Assembly (NCBI RefSeq): GCF_040676675.1 | Contig: NZ_JBFAPK010000020.1 | Location: 62,001-126,000, forward strand | Direction of reading: 5' to 3' | Source: JBFAPK01 sp040676675 | Lineage (GTDB): Bacteria; Actinomycetota; Actinomycetes; Mycobacteriales; Micromonosporaceae | DNA length: 64,000 bases | Shown: piece by piece, positions 1-7,165 of the stretch | Numbering within the stretch: position 1 is the first letter of the stretch | Layout of the letters: each line of letters begins with the position of its first letter | Position numbers and translations under genes: made by a program | Notes under the pieces: generated by a model | Database searches by the model: none | What the model was told of the DNA's origin: nothing | The model's input: the letters and a program-made list of their open reading frames with translations, nothing else

Positions 1-1502
1 ATCGACATCAGCATGCCCTTGAGGCCGGCGGAGTCCTCCGCCTCGTACGGGCTGACGTTGTAGCGCCGGTTGCTCAGGTACAGCCAGAGCGAGAAGGCCG
101 TCGCGTCGACGTAGAGGGCGAACCAGATGGTCGGCGCCACCGTGATGCCGCTGACCCCGAGCGCGAGGAAGAGCAGTGCGTTGACGGCACCGAGCAGCCA
201 CCCGATCGCCATCGACGGGTAGAAGGTGGTGATCAGGCCGTAGTGCAGCAGCCGCCCCGGCGTCAGCCGTACCACCTTGCGCCAGAAGAGGCCGAGCAGC
301 ACCTCGAAGGTCCCGCGCGACCAGCGGCGCTGCTGGCTGAAGTAGTCGTTCCAGGCCGACGGTCCCTCGCCGGCGGCGAGGACGTCCGGGGTGTAGACCG
401 ACTTCCAGCGCCGGCCCGTCTCCGGGTTGCGCGCGGTGTGCATGGTCAGGCCGGTGGCCATGTCCTCGGTGATGGAGTCGCTGAGACCCCCGATGCTGCG
501 CAGCGCCGAGATGCGGATCGCGTTGTTCGTGCCGACGAGCATCGCCGCGTCGTACCGGTTGGCGGCCCGCTGGATGACGCTGTGGAACGGGAACTGCTGT
601 GACTCGGCGGCCTGGGTGACGAACGTTTCGCTGTTGCGGTAGCACTGCGGCCCGACGACGTACGCGACGTCCGGGTCCCGGAAGTAGCCGAGGATCCGCT
701 CGGCGAAGTTGGCCAGCGGTACGTGGTCCGGGTCGACCGAGAGCAGCACGTCGTACGAGTCGCCGTGCTGGTCCACCCAGGCGTTGTAGTTGCCGTGCTT
801 GGTCTTGGCCCGGAACGGGCCGCTCGGCTGGTTGTAGCGCGCGATCTCCTTGCGGCTGAAGTGCCGGATGCCCAGCTCGTGGCACATCCGCATCACCTCG
901 GGGTCGTTCCCCTCGTCCAGGATCCAGACGTGGAACGGGCCGAGGTAGCGCACCCGCAGCGCCCACTGCAACGTCTCGCGGACCACCGCGATCGGCTCCT
1001 TGCTCGGCACGATCGTGGTGAGGAACGCGACCCGCAGGTTGAGGTCGGGACGGACCGGGACCGGGTCGCGGGCGGCGAGCGACGCCAGCGACAGCGAGAC
1101 CACGTTGATCAGTCGGAGCAGCTCGACCAGGGCGATCGAGCAGATCACGAAGATGTTGGCGATCGTGGCGGTACGGGCCGGGTCCGGCTCGGCGAAGTGG
1201 CTGGGCCGCAGCAGCCAGCAGAAGAAGACCACCTCGAAGGCGAGGTTGAGCAGCGCGATGACGGCGGTCTTGGTGGCCGCGCCGCGGCCGGCCGCCGCGC
1301 GCAGGGTGCGGTAGCGGACCCGGTACGGCTCACCCGCCGGTACGTCCTCGACCGGACCGGCGAGCCGGCTGAACCGTTCGAGCCGGGCCCACTGCCGGGC
1401 CTGCGCGGCCAGCTCCTCCGGGTCGGGCAGCGCGCCCCCGGAGTGGACCACCGGTACGCCGGACGGGGGAACACTTTCGGCGTCGCCGTTCACAGCACCC
1501 AT
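1..1502 (-). CDS. cslA: Cellulose-synthase-like glycosyltransferase family 2 (CslA), 3' end outside window
   Basis: Membrane processive beta-glycosyltransferase expected to polymerise a glucan at the hyphal tip from UDP-sugar. The reading frame runs from an ATG at 1502 off the left edge (about 500 codons seen). A hydrophobic segment (about residues 80-100) is followed by another (about 115-135), then the cytosolic GT-A domain with the family motifs DPDH (about residue 252), TED (about 344) and QQRRW (about 390), then further membrane helices. These are the D, D, D, QxxRW signatures of GT2 cellulose synthases. It diverges from a GH6 gene and lies near glxA, the partner known from Streptomyces, which supports CslA rather than a hyaluronan or chitin synthase. 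Substrate is inferred, not visible. Confidence 0.9.
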   Translation of the reverse strand, partial: MGAVNGDAESVPPSGVPVVHSGGALPDPEELAAQARQWARLERFSRLAGPVEDVPAGEPYRVRYRTLRAAAGRGAATKTAVIALLNLAFEVVFFCWLLRPSHFAEPDPARTATIANIFVICSIALVELLRLINVVSLSLASLAARDPVPVRPDLNLRVAFLTTIVPSKEPIAVVRETLQWALRVRYLGPFHVWILDEGNDPEVMRMCHELGIRHFSRKEIARYNQPSGPFRAKTKHGNYNAWVDQHGDSYDVLLSVDPDHVPLANFAERILGYFRDPDVAYVVGPQCYRNSETFVTQAAESQQFPFHSVIQRAANRYDAAMLVGTNNAIRISALRSIGGLSDSITEDMATGLTMHTARNPETGRRWKSVYTPDVLAAGEGPSAWNDYFSQQRRWSRGTFEVLLGLFWRKVVRLTPGRLLHYGLITTFYPSMAIGWLLGAVNALLFLALGVSGITVAPTIWFALYVDATAFSLWLYLSNRRYNVSPYEAEDSAGLKGMLMS

Positions 1503-1636
1503 TACCCCACGTACGCCTCAGCGGATCGGTCGGGCCCGATACTAGGTCAGCTACCGCCTCTTGCCGGGGCCGGGGCGGCGCGCCGACCGGTAGCGTGTGC
1601 GACGTTCGCGCTCCGCCGAGACGAGGAACGGACGGG

Positions 1637-2749
1637 ATGACTACACGCGGTCGGACGGGCCTTCTGCACCACGCGCTAGCTCTGCGCGCCCGCGCGGCGG
1701 CAGCGGCCGTCACCGGCTCGGTACTGGTCGCCATGGCCGGCGGCTGCACCGAGTCCCGGGACGGCGGCGCCGACCCGGCCGTGCCGGGCAGCGGCGGCGA
1801 GGTGGCCGGTACGTCGGTGGAGGATGTGCCCGCGGCTGTGCGCGGCCCGGCGCTGCCCGGTACGGACCTCTTCCTCGACCCGGACAGCCCGGCGGCCGAG
1901 GAGGTGACCGAGTTGACCGCGGCCGGGCGGCCCGACGACGCGCGGGAGGTCGGCAAGATCGCGGCCCGCCCGGTGGCGCACTGGCTCACCGACCCGGACC
2001 CGGGCAGGATCCGCGCCGAGGCAGCGGACCTGGTGGTACAGGCCGAACGGCGCAAACAGATGCCGGTACTGGTGATCTATTACATTCCGAAGCGGGACTG
2101 CGGCAGCTACTCCGCGGGCGGCGCGCCCGACGGCGCCGCGTACCGGCGGTGGGTGCACGCGGTCGCCGCCGGCATCTCCGGGCACCCCGCCACCGTCGTG
2201 GTGGAGCCGGACGCGGTCGCCCAGACGCTGGACGCCTGCAGGGCGGTACGGGACGAGCGGCTCCGGCTGCTCGGCGAGGCGATCTCGGTGCTCCGGCGGG
2301 CGGGCGCCCGGATCTACCTGGACGCCGGCAACCCGGACTGGATCAAGGACATCGGGGCGCTGGCCGGCGCGCTGCGCGCGGCCGGGATCGAACAGGCGGA
2401 CGGCTTCGCCCTCAACGTGTCGAACTTCGTCAGCACCGAGGCGAACGTCGGCTACGGCAACCGGCTCTCGGACGCGCTGGGCGGCGCCCACTTCGTCGTC
2501 GACACCAGCCGCAACGGCAACGGCCCGTGGTCGGGCGCGGGCGGCACGGGTACGGCCCCGAACTGGTGCAACCCGCCGGGGCGGGCGCTCGGCACGGCGC
2601 CGACGACGCGTACCGGTCTGCCGCGGGTTGACGCGTTGCTGTGGGTGAAGCGGCCCGGTGAGTCGGACGGGGCCTGCCGGCCGGGTGAGCCGCCGGCCGG
2701 CCAGTGGTGGGCCGAGTACGCGCTGGACCTGGCCCGCCGCTCCAACTGA
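1637..2749 (+). CDS. Secreted lipoprotein glycoside hydrolase family 6 (endoglucanase, CslZ-like)
   Basis: Predicted beta-1,4-glucanase of 370 residues acting outside the membrane. The N-terminus is a lipoprotein signal with lipobox AMAGGC. GH6 hallmarks follow: VIYYIPKRDCG, VVVEPDAVA (carrying the putative acid Asp), YLDAGNPDW, GFALNVSNF, VDTSRNGNGPW and a C-terminal LLWVKRPGESDG. The ATG at 1637 is chosen because it opens directly on the Arg-containing signal peptide and has a purine-rich GAGGAACGGACGGG in front; an upstream in-frame start would add residues overlapping the promoter area. It diverges from cslA with a 134-bp shared intergenic region and converges with glxA. In Streptomyces a GH6 enzyme (CslZ) sits with cslA-glxA, so a role in editing the tip glucan is likely. 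Confidence 0.9.
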   Translation: MTTRGRTGLLHHALALRARAAAAAVTGSVLVAMAGGCTESRDGGADPAVPGSGGEVAGTSVEDVPAAVRGPALPGTDLFLDPDSPAAEEVTELTAAGRPDDAREVGKIAARPVAHWLTDPDPGRIRAEAADLVVQAERRKQMPVLVIYYIPKRDCGSYSAGGAPDGAAYRRWVHAVAAGISGHPATVVVEPDAVAQTLDACRAVRDERLRLLGEAISVLRRAGARIYLDAGNPDWIKDIGALAGALRAAGIEQADGFALNVSNFVSTEANVGYGNRLSDALGGAHFVVDTSRNGNGPWSGAGGTGTAPNWCNPPGRALGTAPTTRTGLPRVDALLWVKRPGESDGACRPGEPPAGQWWAEYALDLARRSN

Positions 2750-2763
2750 GCGAGTCCCGGACT

Positions 2764-2807
2764 GCCGGAACGGGGCCCCGTCGCGCGGACGAGGGCCCCG
2801 TTCCGGC
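2764..2807. terminator. Bidirectional stem-loop between convergent GH6 and glxA genes
   Basis: Perfect 15-bp inverted repeat (GCCGGAACGGGGCCC at 2764-2778 and its complement at 2793-2807) with a 14-nt loop, filling the 69 bp between two convergent stop codons. There is no U-tract, as is usual in high-GC actinomycetes. Confidence 0.75.
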
Positions 2808-2818
2808 GGTACGGCTCG

Positions 2819-4762
2819 TCAGCGGACCAGGACCCACTTGGCGGTCGACGGTACGCCGCGCCGGTCGGTCACGAAGAGCATGTAGTAGCCCGGCGGCAGC
2901 ACCGCCGGCTCCTTCGGGATGGTCAGCTCGATCCGGTCGCCGATCCGGCGCAGGTCGAGCCCGACCGAACGCTGCTCCACGTTGGTCGCGTGGGTCACCG
3001 CGCTGGGCCGGATCAGTCGGGCGGTCGCGATTCCGTTGCCGTTGTCCGAGACCCCGTACTGGACGGTCCTGCCGCGCTGCACGGCCGCCGGCCCGTCCCC
3101 GATCGTCGGCCGGGCGCCCTGGTAGAGGTAGGCGGGGGTGTAGATCTCCAGCCGCTGCTCGAACTCGCCCTCGACGGTGTTCTGCTTGTTCTTGAAGAGC
3201 GGGTCGGAGCCCATCGTCATGACCCGGCCGTCGGGCAGCAGCAGCGCCTCGCTGTGGTAGTCGCGTCCCACGGTGGGGTCGGCCGCGTACGACAGCGAGT
3301 TGGTCTCGGGGTGGTAGATGCGGGCGGTGTGGTTGTCGCTGTCGCCCTTGCCGCGGTAGCCCTTGGAGCCGCCGGTGATGAGCGTGGTGTCGTCCGGCAA
3401 CTGGACCAGGTTGGGGTAGCGCGTCCCCTCGGGCAGCGACGGCCCCGGCGTGAAGTGCGGGTTGCGGTCGGTCAGCCGGATGATGTCGATCCGCCCGGTC
3501 GAACGGTTCGACTCGCCCACCCCGCCGCCGCCGACCACCATGATCTTCTGGTCCTGCACCGGCCCGACCCAGCCGGAGCCGCTGGTCTCCAGCAGGTCGG
3601 GGTCGCGCAGCCCCGGTACCGGCTGGAAGGTGTTGTCGCCGAGGTTCCAGAAGCCGGGCTCGCGGCCCTTGTCGGCCGGGCCGTAGCCGGCGTTGGAACC
3701 GCTGTAGAAGAGCCGGTCCGCGGTCGCGGTCTGGAACAGCGCCGGGTACGTCGGGAAGTAGCGGGCCAGGTCCGGCCGGACCGTCCACTTCTTGGTCTTC
3801 GGGTCGTAGATCTCGTTCTGCGTACCGTCGACGACCTCGCCCTTGCCGTCCAGACCGGAGGTGGCGAGCACCTTGCCGTCGTCGAGCCCGGTCAGCGTCG
3901 GGTACCAGCGCTTCTCCGACATGTCGTCGACCCGCTCGTACTGCTCGGTGCGCGGGTTGAACTCGTAGGTCTCCTTGCGCCCCTGGAAGTCCTGCTTGTC
4001 GAGGCTCATCCGGTCGGAGAGCCCGTAGATGTTGCGGGCGTCGTCGCCGGTCAGGCCCGTGACGGTGTACTGCGTCTGCCGGGTGCTGATCGACTGGCCG
4101 CCCGGCTCGACCGCGTCCACCCAGAGCGTGGTCTGGCTCGCGGTGACCAGGGCCGGGCCGTTCTTCCGCAGGGTCTTCGTCGCGGGCGGGACGGTGAACT
4201 CGGCGGCGGCCCGGTACCGCTTGCCGTTCGGCGCCACGAACTCCGTGCCCTTCGGGAAGGTGCGCGCCGCCCCGTCGGGGGACTCGTTCTTGACCACCAT
4301 CGTGCCGCCGGCGTACTTCACGTCGGCCTTCAGCACCTCGTACCGGAGCGTGCCGCCGGCGACGAGCAGCTTGCCGTCGGGCAGGAACGCGTGCCCCGCG
4401 CAGAAGAGGTCCGTCGGGGTCGGCACGAGCTTGGTCCGCCCGGTGTTCGGGTCGTAGACCAGCGTCTTGAAGGTGCCCGCGTCGAACTGCGCCTGGTCGT
4501 TGCCGGAGCCCGCGATGATCAGGAGCTTGCCGGTGTCCAGCAGCGCGGCGTGGATCGCGTTGACGCGTACCGCCGGCGGCAGCTCGACGACCTGCCAGAA
4601 CCCGTACCTGGCCTTGTACTCCGCACTGTTGATCTCACGATCGTGGGCGTAGTCCGAGGCGAAGGAGTAGATCGGCGGGGTGTTCGCGCCGATCACCACG
4701 GCGGCGGCCAGTGCCTTCAACAGGAAACGCTTACGCAGCCGGCGACCGTCTCGGTGTTTCAT
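2819..4762 (-). CDS. glxA: GlxA-type mononuclear copper radical oxidase
   Basis: Extracytoplasmic copper radical oxidase of 647 residues in the galactose/glyoxal oxidase superfamily; in Streptomyces GlxA works with CslA in glycan deposition at hyphal tips. An N-terminal basic-hydrophobic stretch (residues 1-30) is a signal anchor or signal peptide. A kelch-like propeller and a C-terminal DUF1929 domain follow. Visible candidate ligands: Cys121 (FCAGHAF) with Tyr141 (GGTLRYE) as the probable thioether pair, Trp286 (KRWYPT) stacking over it, Tyr502-His503 (RDYHSEALLLPDGR) and His591 (SAVTHATN). Spacings resemble galactose oxidase (Trp290, Tyr495-His496, His581). The ATG at 4762 has GGAGAG six bases upstream and is preferred to the ATG at 4768, which abuts it. 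Tyr141 as the cross-link partner is inferred from position. Confidence 0.92.
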   Translation of the reverse strand: MKHRDGRRLRKRFLLKALAAAVVIGANTPPIYSFASDYAHDREINSAEYKARYGFWQVVELPPAVRVNAIHAALLDTGKLLIIAGSGNDQAQFDAGTFKTLVYDPNTGRTKLVPTPTDLFCAGHAFLPDGKLLVAGGTLRYEVLKADVKYAGGTMVVKNESPDGAARTFPKGTEFVAPNGKRYRAAAEFTVPPATKTLRKNGPALVTASQTTLWVDAVEPGGQSISTRQTQYTVTGLTGDDARNIYGLSDRMSLDKQDFQGRKETYEFNPRTEQYERVDDMSEKRWYPTLTGLDDGKVLATSGLDGKGEVVDGTQNEIYDPKTKKWTVRPDLARYFPTYPALFQTATADRLFYSGSNAGYGPADKGREPGFWNLGDNTFQPVPGLRDPDLLETSGSGWVGPVQDQKIMVVGGGGVGESNRSTGRIDIIRLTDRNPHFTPGPSLPEGTRYPNLVQLPDDTTLITGGSKGYRGKGDSDNHTARIYHPETNSLSYAADPTVGRDYHSEALLLPDGRVMTMGSDPLFKNKQNTVEGEFEQRLEIYTPAYLYQGARPTIGDGPAAVQRGRTVQYGVSDNGNGIATARLIRPSAVTHATNVEQRSVGLDLRRIGDRIELTIPKEPAVLPPGYYMLFVTDRRGVPSTAKWVLVR

Positions 4763-4986
4763 CAACATCTCTCCGTCCGACGCCGAGCACCCTAAGGGGC
4801 GCGGCATCGTACGGGCAATCGGGCCCGTCCGCCTCCCGGCGCGGTCGTATGCGCCGCCCGTGCGGGCCGGGCTGGCCAACTGCGGAAAGGACGGCCCGCA
4901 CGGGCCGGCGGCCGGCGCGGGCACGCCGCGGGGGAGACGAGGATCACGCCGGGCCGGATCGGGGCGCGTCCGGGCCGCCGGTCAGG

Positions 4987-5298
4987 TCACTCGGCGCCGG
5001 TCACCACGCGGTACGCGTCCTCGATCCGCGCGGCCAGGGTGACCTCGCCCTCGGTGATCGCGTCGCCGTCGCGGGCGCCGACCCGGATCTGCGTGTGCCC
5101 GTCGAGCCGGCGGATCTCGGGGCGCAGGTGCAGCGCGTCCGACACCACCTTGATCCGCTCGGTCAGCGCCGCGTGCTGCGCGTCGTCCAGCAGCAGGGTG
5201 CGCTTCAGTTGCCGGTCCTCGCGCGTCCAACCATCCAGCAGGGCCAACGCGTCGCTCAGGTAGTCGCCCTTGGGCCGGCTGCTCCAGAGCGCACGCAT
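4987..5298 (-). CDS. Pterin-4a-carbinolamine dehydratase-like small protein, atypical active site
   Basis: 103 residues with the layout of 4a-hydroxytetrahydrobiopterin dehydratase: GWTREDRQLKRTLLL, then a helix, then LHLRPEIRRLDGHTQIRV and ITEGEVTLAARIE, which align with the family's HHP(D/E), strand, (L/I)T..D..LA..I pattern. Two features differ from active enzymes: the paired histidines before the conserved Pro are reduced to one (LHLRPE), and the histidine normally found shortly before the (L/I)T motif is absent (GARDGDAIT). It may therefore be a non-catalytic relative. Two adjacent ATGs (5301 and 5298) exist; the one at 5298 has GGAGGT at the better spacing. No partner gene for aromatic amino acid hydroxylation is seen nearby. 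Confidence 0.65.
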   Translation of the reverse strand: MRALWSSRPKGDYLSDALALLDGWTREDRQLKRTLLLDDAQHAALTERIKVVSDALHLRPEIRRLDGHTQIRVGARDGDAITEGEVTLAARIEDAYRVVTGAE

Positions 5299-5483
5299 CA
5301 TCGCACCTCCCAGGCGTCGTTGCCGGCTTGTGGCCAAATCGTCGCCATCCCGTGTCTTGGTCGGTGCTCCCTAGTCTTTCGTCGGCCGACTGCTTGTGTC
5401 CACGCCCACACTTCCTTCTCTTGTTGACCGTGGGGACAGCGGAGCCACCCGAACCGCCGATTCATCTGGCACCCTTGACGCCC

Positions 5484-5951
5484 GTGCACACCGAAAGGTC
5501 GAGTAGCGGCGGGCGGGACGAGCGATCCGGGCAGTCGCGCCAGCGGGAACCGCGGGTGGTGGTCGGCGCGGCCATCATCGCGGCGGGGAAGGTGCTGGCC
5601 TGCGCTCGGGCAAATCCGCCCGAAGTGGCCGGAATGTGGGAGTTCCCGGGCGGCAAGGTCGAGCCGGGCGAGAGCGACGCCGTCGCGCTGGTGCGCGAGT
5701 GCGCCGAGGAACTCGCGGTACGGGTGAGCGTCGGCGACCGGCTCGGTCCGGACGTACCGCTGGGGCACGGCCGGTCGGTGCTGCGCGTCTACACCGCGGC
5801 GCTGCTCGGCGACGACCGGCCGCGGCCCCTGGAGCACTCCGACCTGCGCTGGCTCGGCCCCGACGAACTGGAGAGCGTGACCTGGCTGCCGGCGGACCGG
5901 CCCATCGTCGCGGCGCTGCGCCCGCTGCTGGAAGGTTCCCCCGACGCCTGA
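5484..5951 (+). CDS. mutT: NUDIX hydrolase, MutT-like 8-oxo-dGTP diphosphatase
   Basis: Predicted nucleotide-pool sanitising pyrophosphatase, 155 residues from the GTG at 5484. The Nudix box is clear: GKVEPGESDAVALVRECAEE (Gx5Ex7REUxEE), with Ala at the usual Gly position after EE. The upstream GMWEFPGGK and the C-terminal LRWLGPDEL...TWLPADRPIV are typical of actinobacterial MutT of about 130-140 residues. The frame remains open to 5328, but that stretch has poor codon character, so the GTG just before HTERSSSGG is preferred; the start remains uncertain and no strong ribosome site is visible. It is convergent with sdhB. Confidence 0.85.
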   Translation: MHTERSSSGGRDERSGQSRQREPRVVVGAAIIAAGKVLACARANPPEVAGMWEFPGGKVEPGESDAVALVRECAEELAVRVSVGDRLGPDVPLGHGRSVLRVYTAALLGDDRPRPLEHSDLRWLGPDELESVTWLPADRPIVAALRPLLEGSPDA

Positions 5952-6068
5952 ACGGCTACGGTCCGCGTCGGTGGAGAAGCGAAAAGTGCTCGCCGGAAGG
6001 CGACCGGTACCGGGCCGGCGACGGTCCGCCTCCGCTGGGCGCCGTCCGTCGGCTGGAACGGTACGGAA

Positions 6069-6100
6069 CAGGGGTCGCCGGCCGGAACCGGCGACCCCTG
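6069..6100. terminator. Stem-loop between convergent mutT and sdhB
   Basis: Perfect 13-bp inverted repeat (CAGGGGTCGCCGG at 6069-6081, complement at 6088-6100) with a 6-nt loop, 18 bp beyond the sdhB stop and 117 bp beyond mutT. Likely ends the sdhCAB transcript, possibly both. Confidence 0.7.
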
Positions 6101-6118
6101 TCGCGTTGATGCCGGAAA

Positions 6119-7165
6119 TCAGTCCTTCTGCTCCGGGTGGGCGTAGTTCAGATTGTCGGCGGGCAGCGGGAAGGTCACGTCGTCGCCGAAGGGCGAGGGC
6201 GCGGCCGGCCGGTCGGCCGTGAACTCGCTGATCGGCAACCGGCCCCGCTCGTCCACCGGCGGCGCCTGGGGCGCGGGGACCTGGCGGTGCCAGTTCACGC
6301 CCCGCTCGGCCTCGACCTCCGCGTGCGGGTCGTGCGAACGACCCGCGTGCGAGTGGATATTGGGCCCGGTGTCCGGATCGACGCGCGCGGCGCCGGCCTG
6401 GTCACTCTCGGACTGACCCCGTCGGAAGATTTTGCTGCCCAGCCACACAATTGGATCGTACCTGCGGTCGACGACGCGTTCCTTCATGGGGATGATGGCG
6501 TTGTCGGTGATCTTGATGTGCTCGGGGCAAACCTCGGTGCAGCACTTGGTGATGTTGCAGTATCCGAGGCCCTGCGACGCCTGGGCGTACTCCTTGCGGT
6601 CCGTCTTGGTGTCGAGCGGGTGCATGTCCAGCTCGGCGGCGCGGATGAAGAAGCGCGGCCCGGAGAAGGCCGGCTTGTTCTCCTCGTGGTCACGAACCAC
6701 GTGACAGGTGTTCTGGCACAGGAAGCACTCGATGCACTTGCGGAACTCCTGCGAGCGCTCGACGTCGACCTGCTTCATCCGGTACTGGCCGGGCGCCACG
6801 TCCTGCGGCGGGGCGAACGCCGGGGTCTCCCGGGCCTTCTCGTAGTTGAACGAGACGTCGGTGACCAGGTCCCGGATGACGGGAAACGTCCGCAACGGGG
6901 TGATCGTCACGGTCTCGGACTCTTCGAAGGTCGACATCCGGGTCATGCAGCCCAGCCGCGGCATGCCGTTGATCTCCATGGAGCAGGAGCCGCACTTGCC
7001 CGCCTTGCAGTTCCACCGGCACGCGAGGTCGGGCGCCTGGGTGGCCTGCAGCCGGTGGATGACGTCGAGGACGACCTCGCCCTCGTTGACCTCGACCTGG
7101 TAGTCCGCGAGGTCGCCGCCGGTCTCGTCGCCGCGCCAGACCCGGAAGGTGCGTGTCGTGCCCAT
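6119..7165 (-). CDS. sdhB: Succinate dehydrogenase/fumarate reductase iron-sulfur subunit with long C-terminal tail
   Basis: Electron-transfer subunit of complex II. The N-terminal plant-ferredoxin domain carries Cys53, Cys58, Cys61 and Cys73 (CKAGKCGSC...LGC) for a [2Fe-2S] centre; the alpha-helical domain carries CIECFLCQNTC and CNITKCCTEVCPEH for the [4Fe-4S] and [3Fe-4S] centres. Its ATG overlaps the sdhA stop (TAATG), indicating coupling. The recognisable SdhB core ends near residue 248 (WLGSKIFRRG), the usual length, but the frame continues for about 100 residues of polar, Pro/His/Asp-rich, low-complexity sequence to a stop at 6119. Codon bias stays typical over the tail, so it looks genuinely translated. 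Confidence 0.95.
   Translation of the reverse strand: MGTTRTFRVWRGDETGGDLADYQVEVNEGEVVLDVIHRLQATQAPDLACRWNCKAGKCGSCSMEINGMPRLGCMTRMSTFEESETVTITPLRTFPVIRDLVTDVSFNYEKARETPAFAPPQDVAPGQYRMKQVDVERSQEFRKCIECFLCQNTCHVVRDHEENKPAFSGPRFFIRAAELDMHPLDTKTDRKEYAQASQGLGYCNITKCCTEVCPEHIKITDNAIIPMKERVVDRRYDPIVWLGSKIFRRGQSESDQAGAARVDPDTGPNIHSHAGRSHDPHAEVEAERGVNWHRQVPAPQAPPVDERGRLPISEFTADRPAAPSPFGDDVTFPLPADNLNYAHPEQKD

Noticed and set aside
1145..1474. Minus-strand 109-codon open frame near the window start
   Set aside because: It is out of phase with cslA, which is the true minus-strand gene here, as shown by its GT2 motifs.
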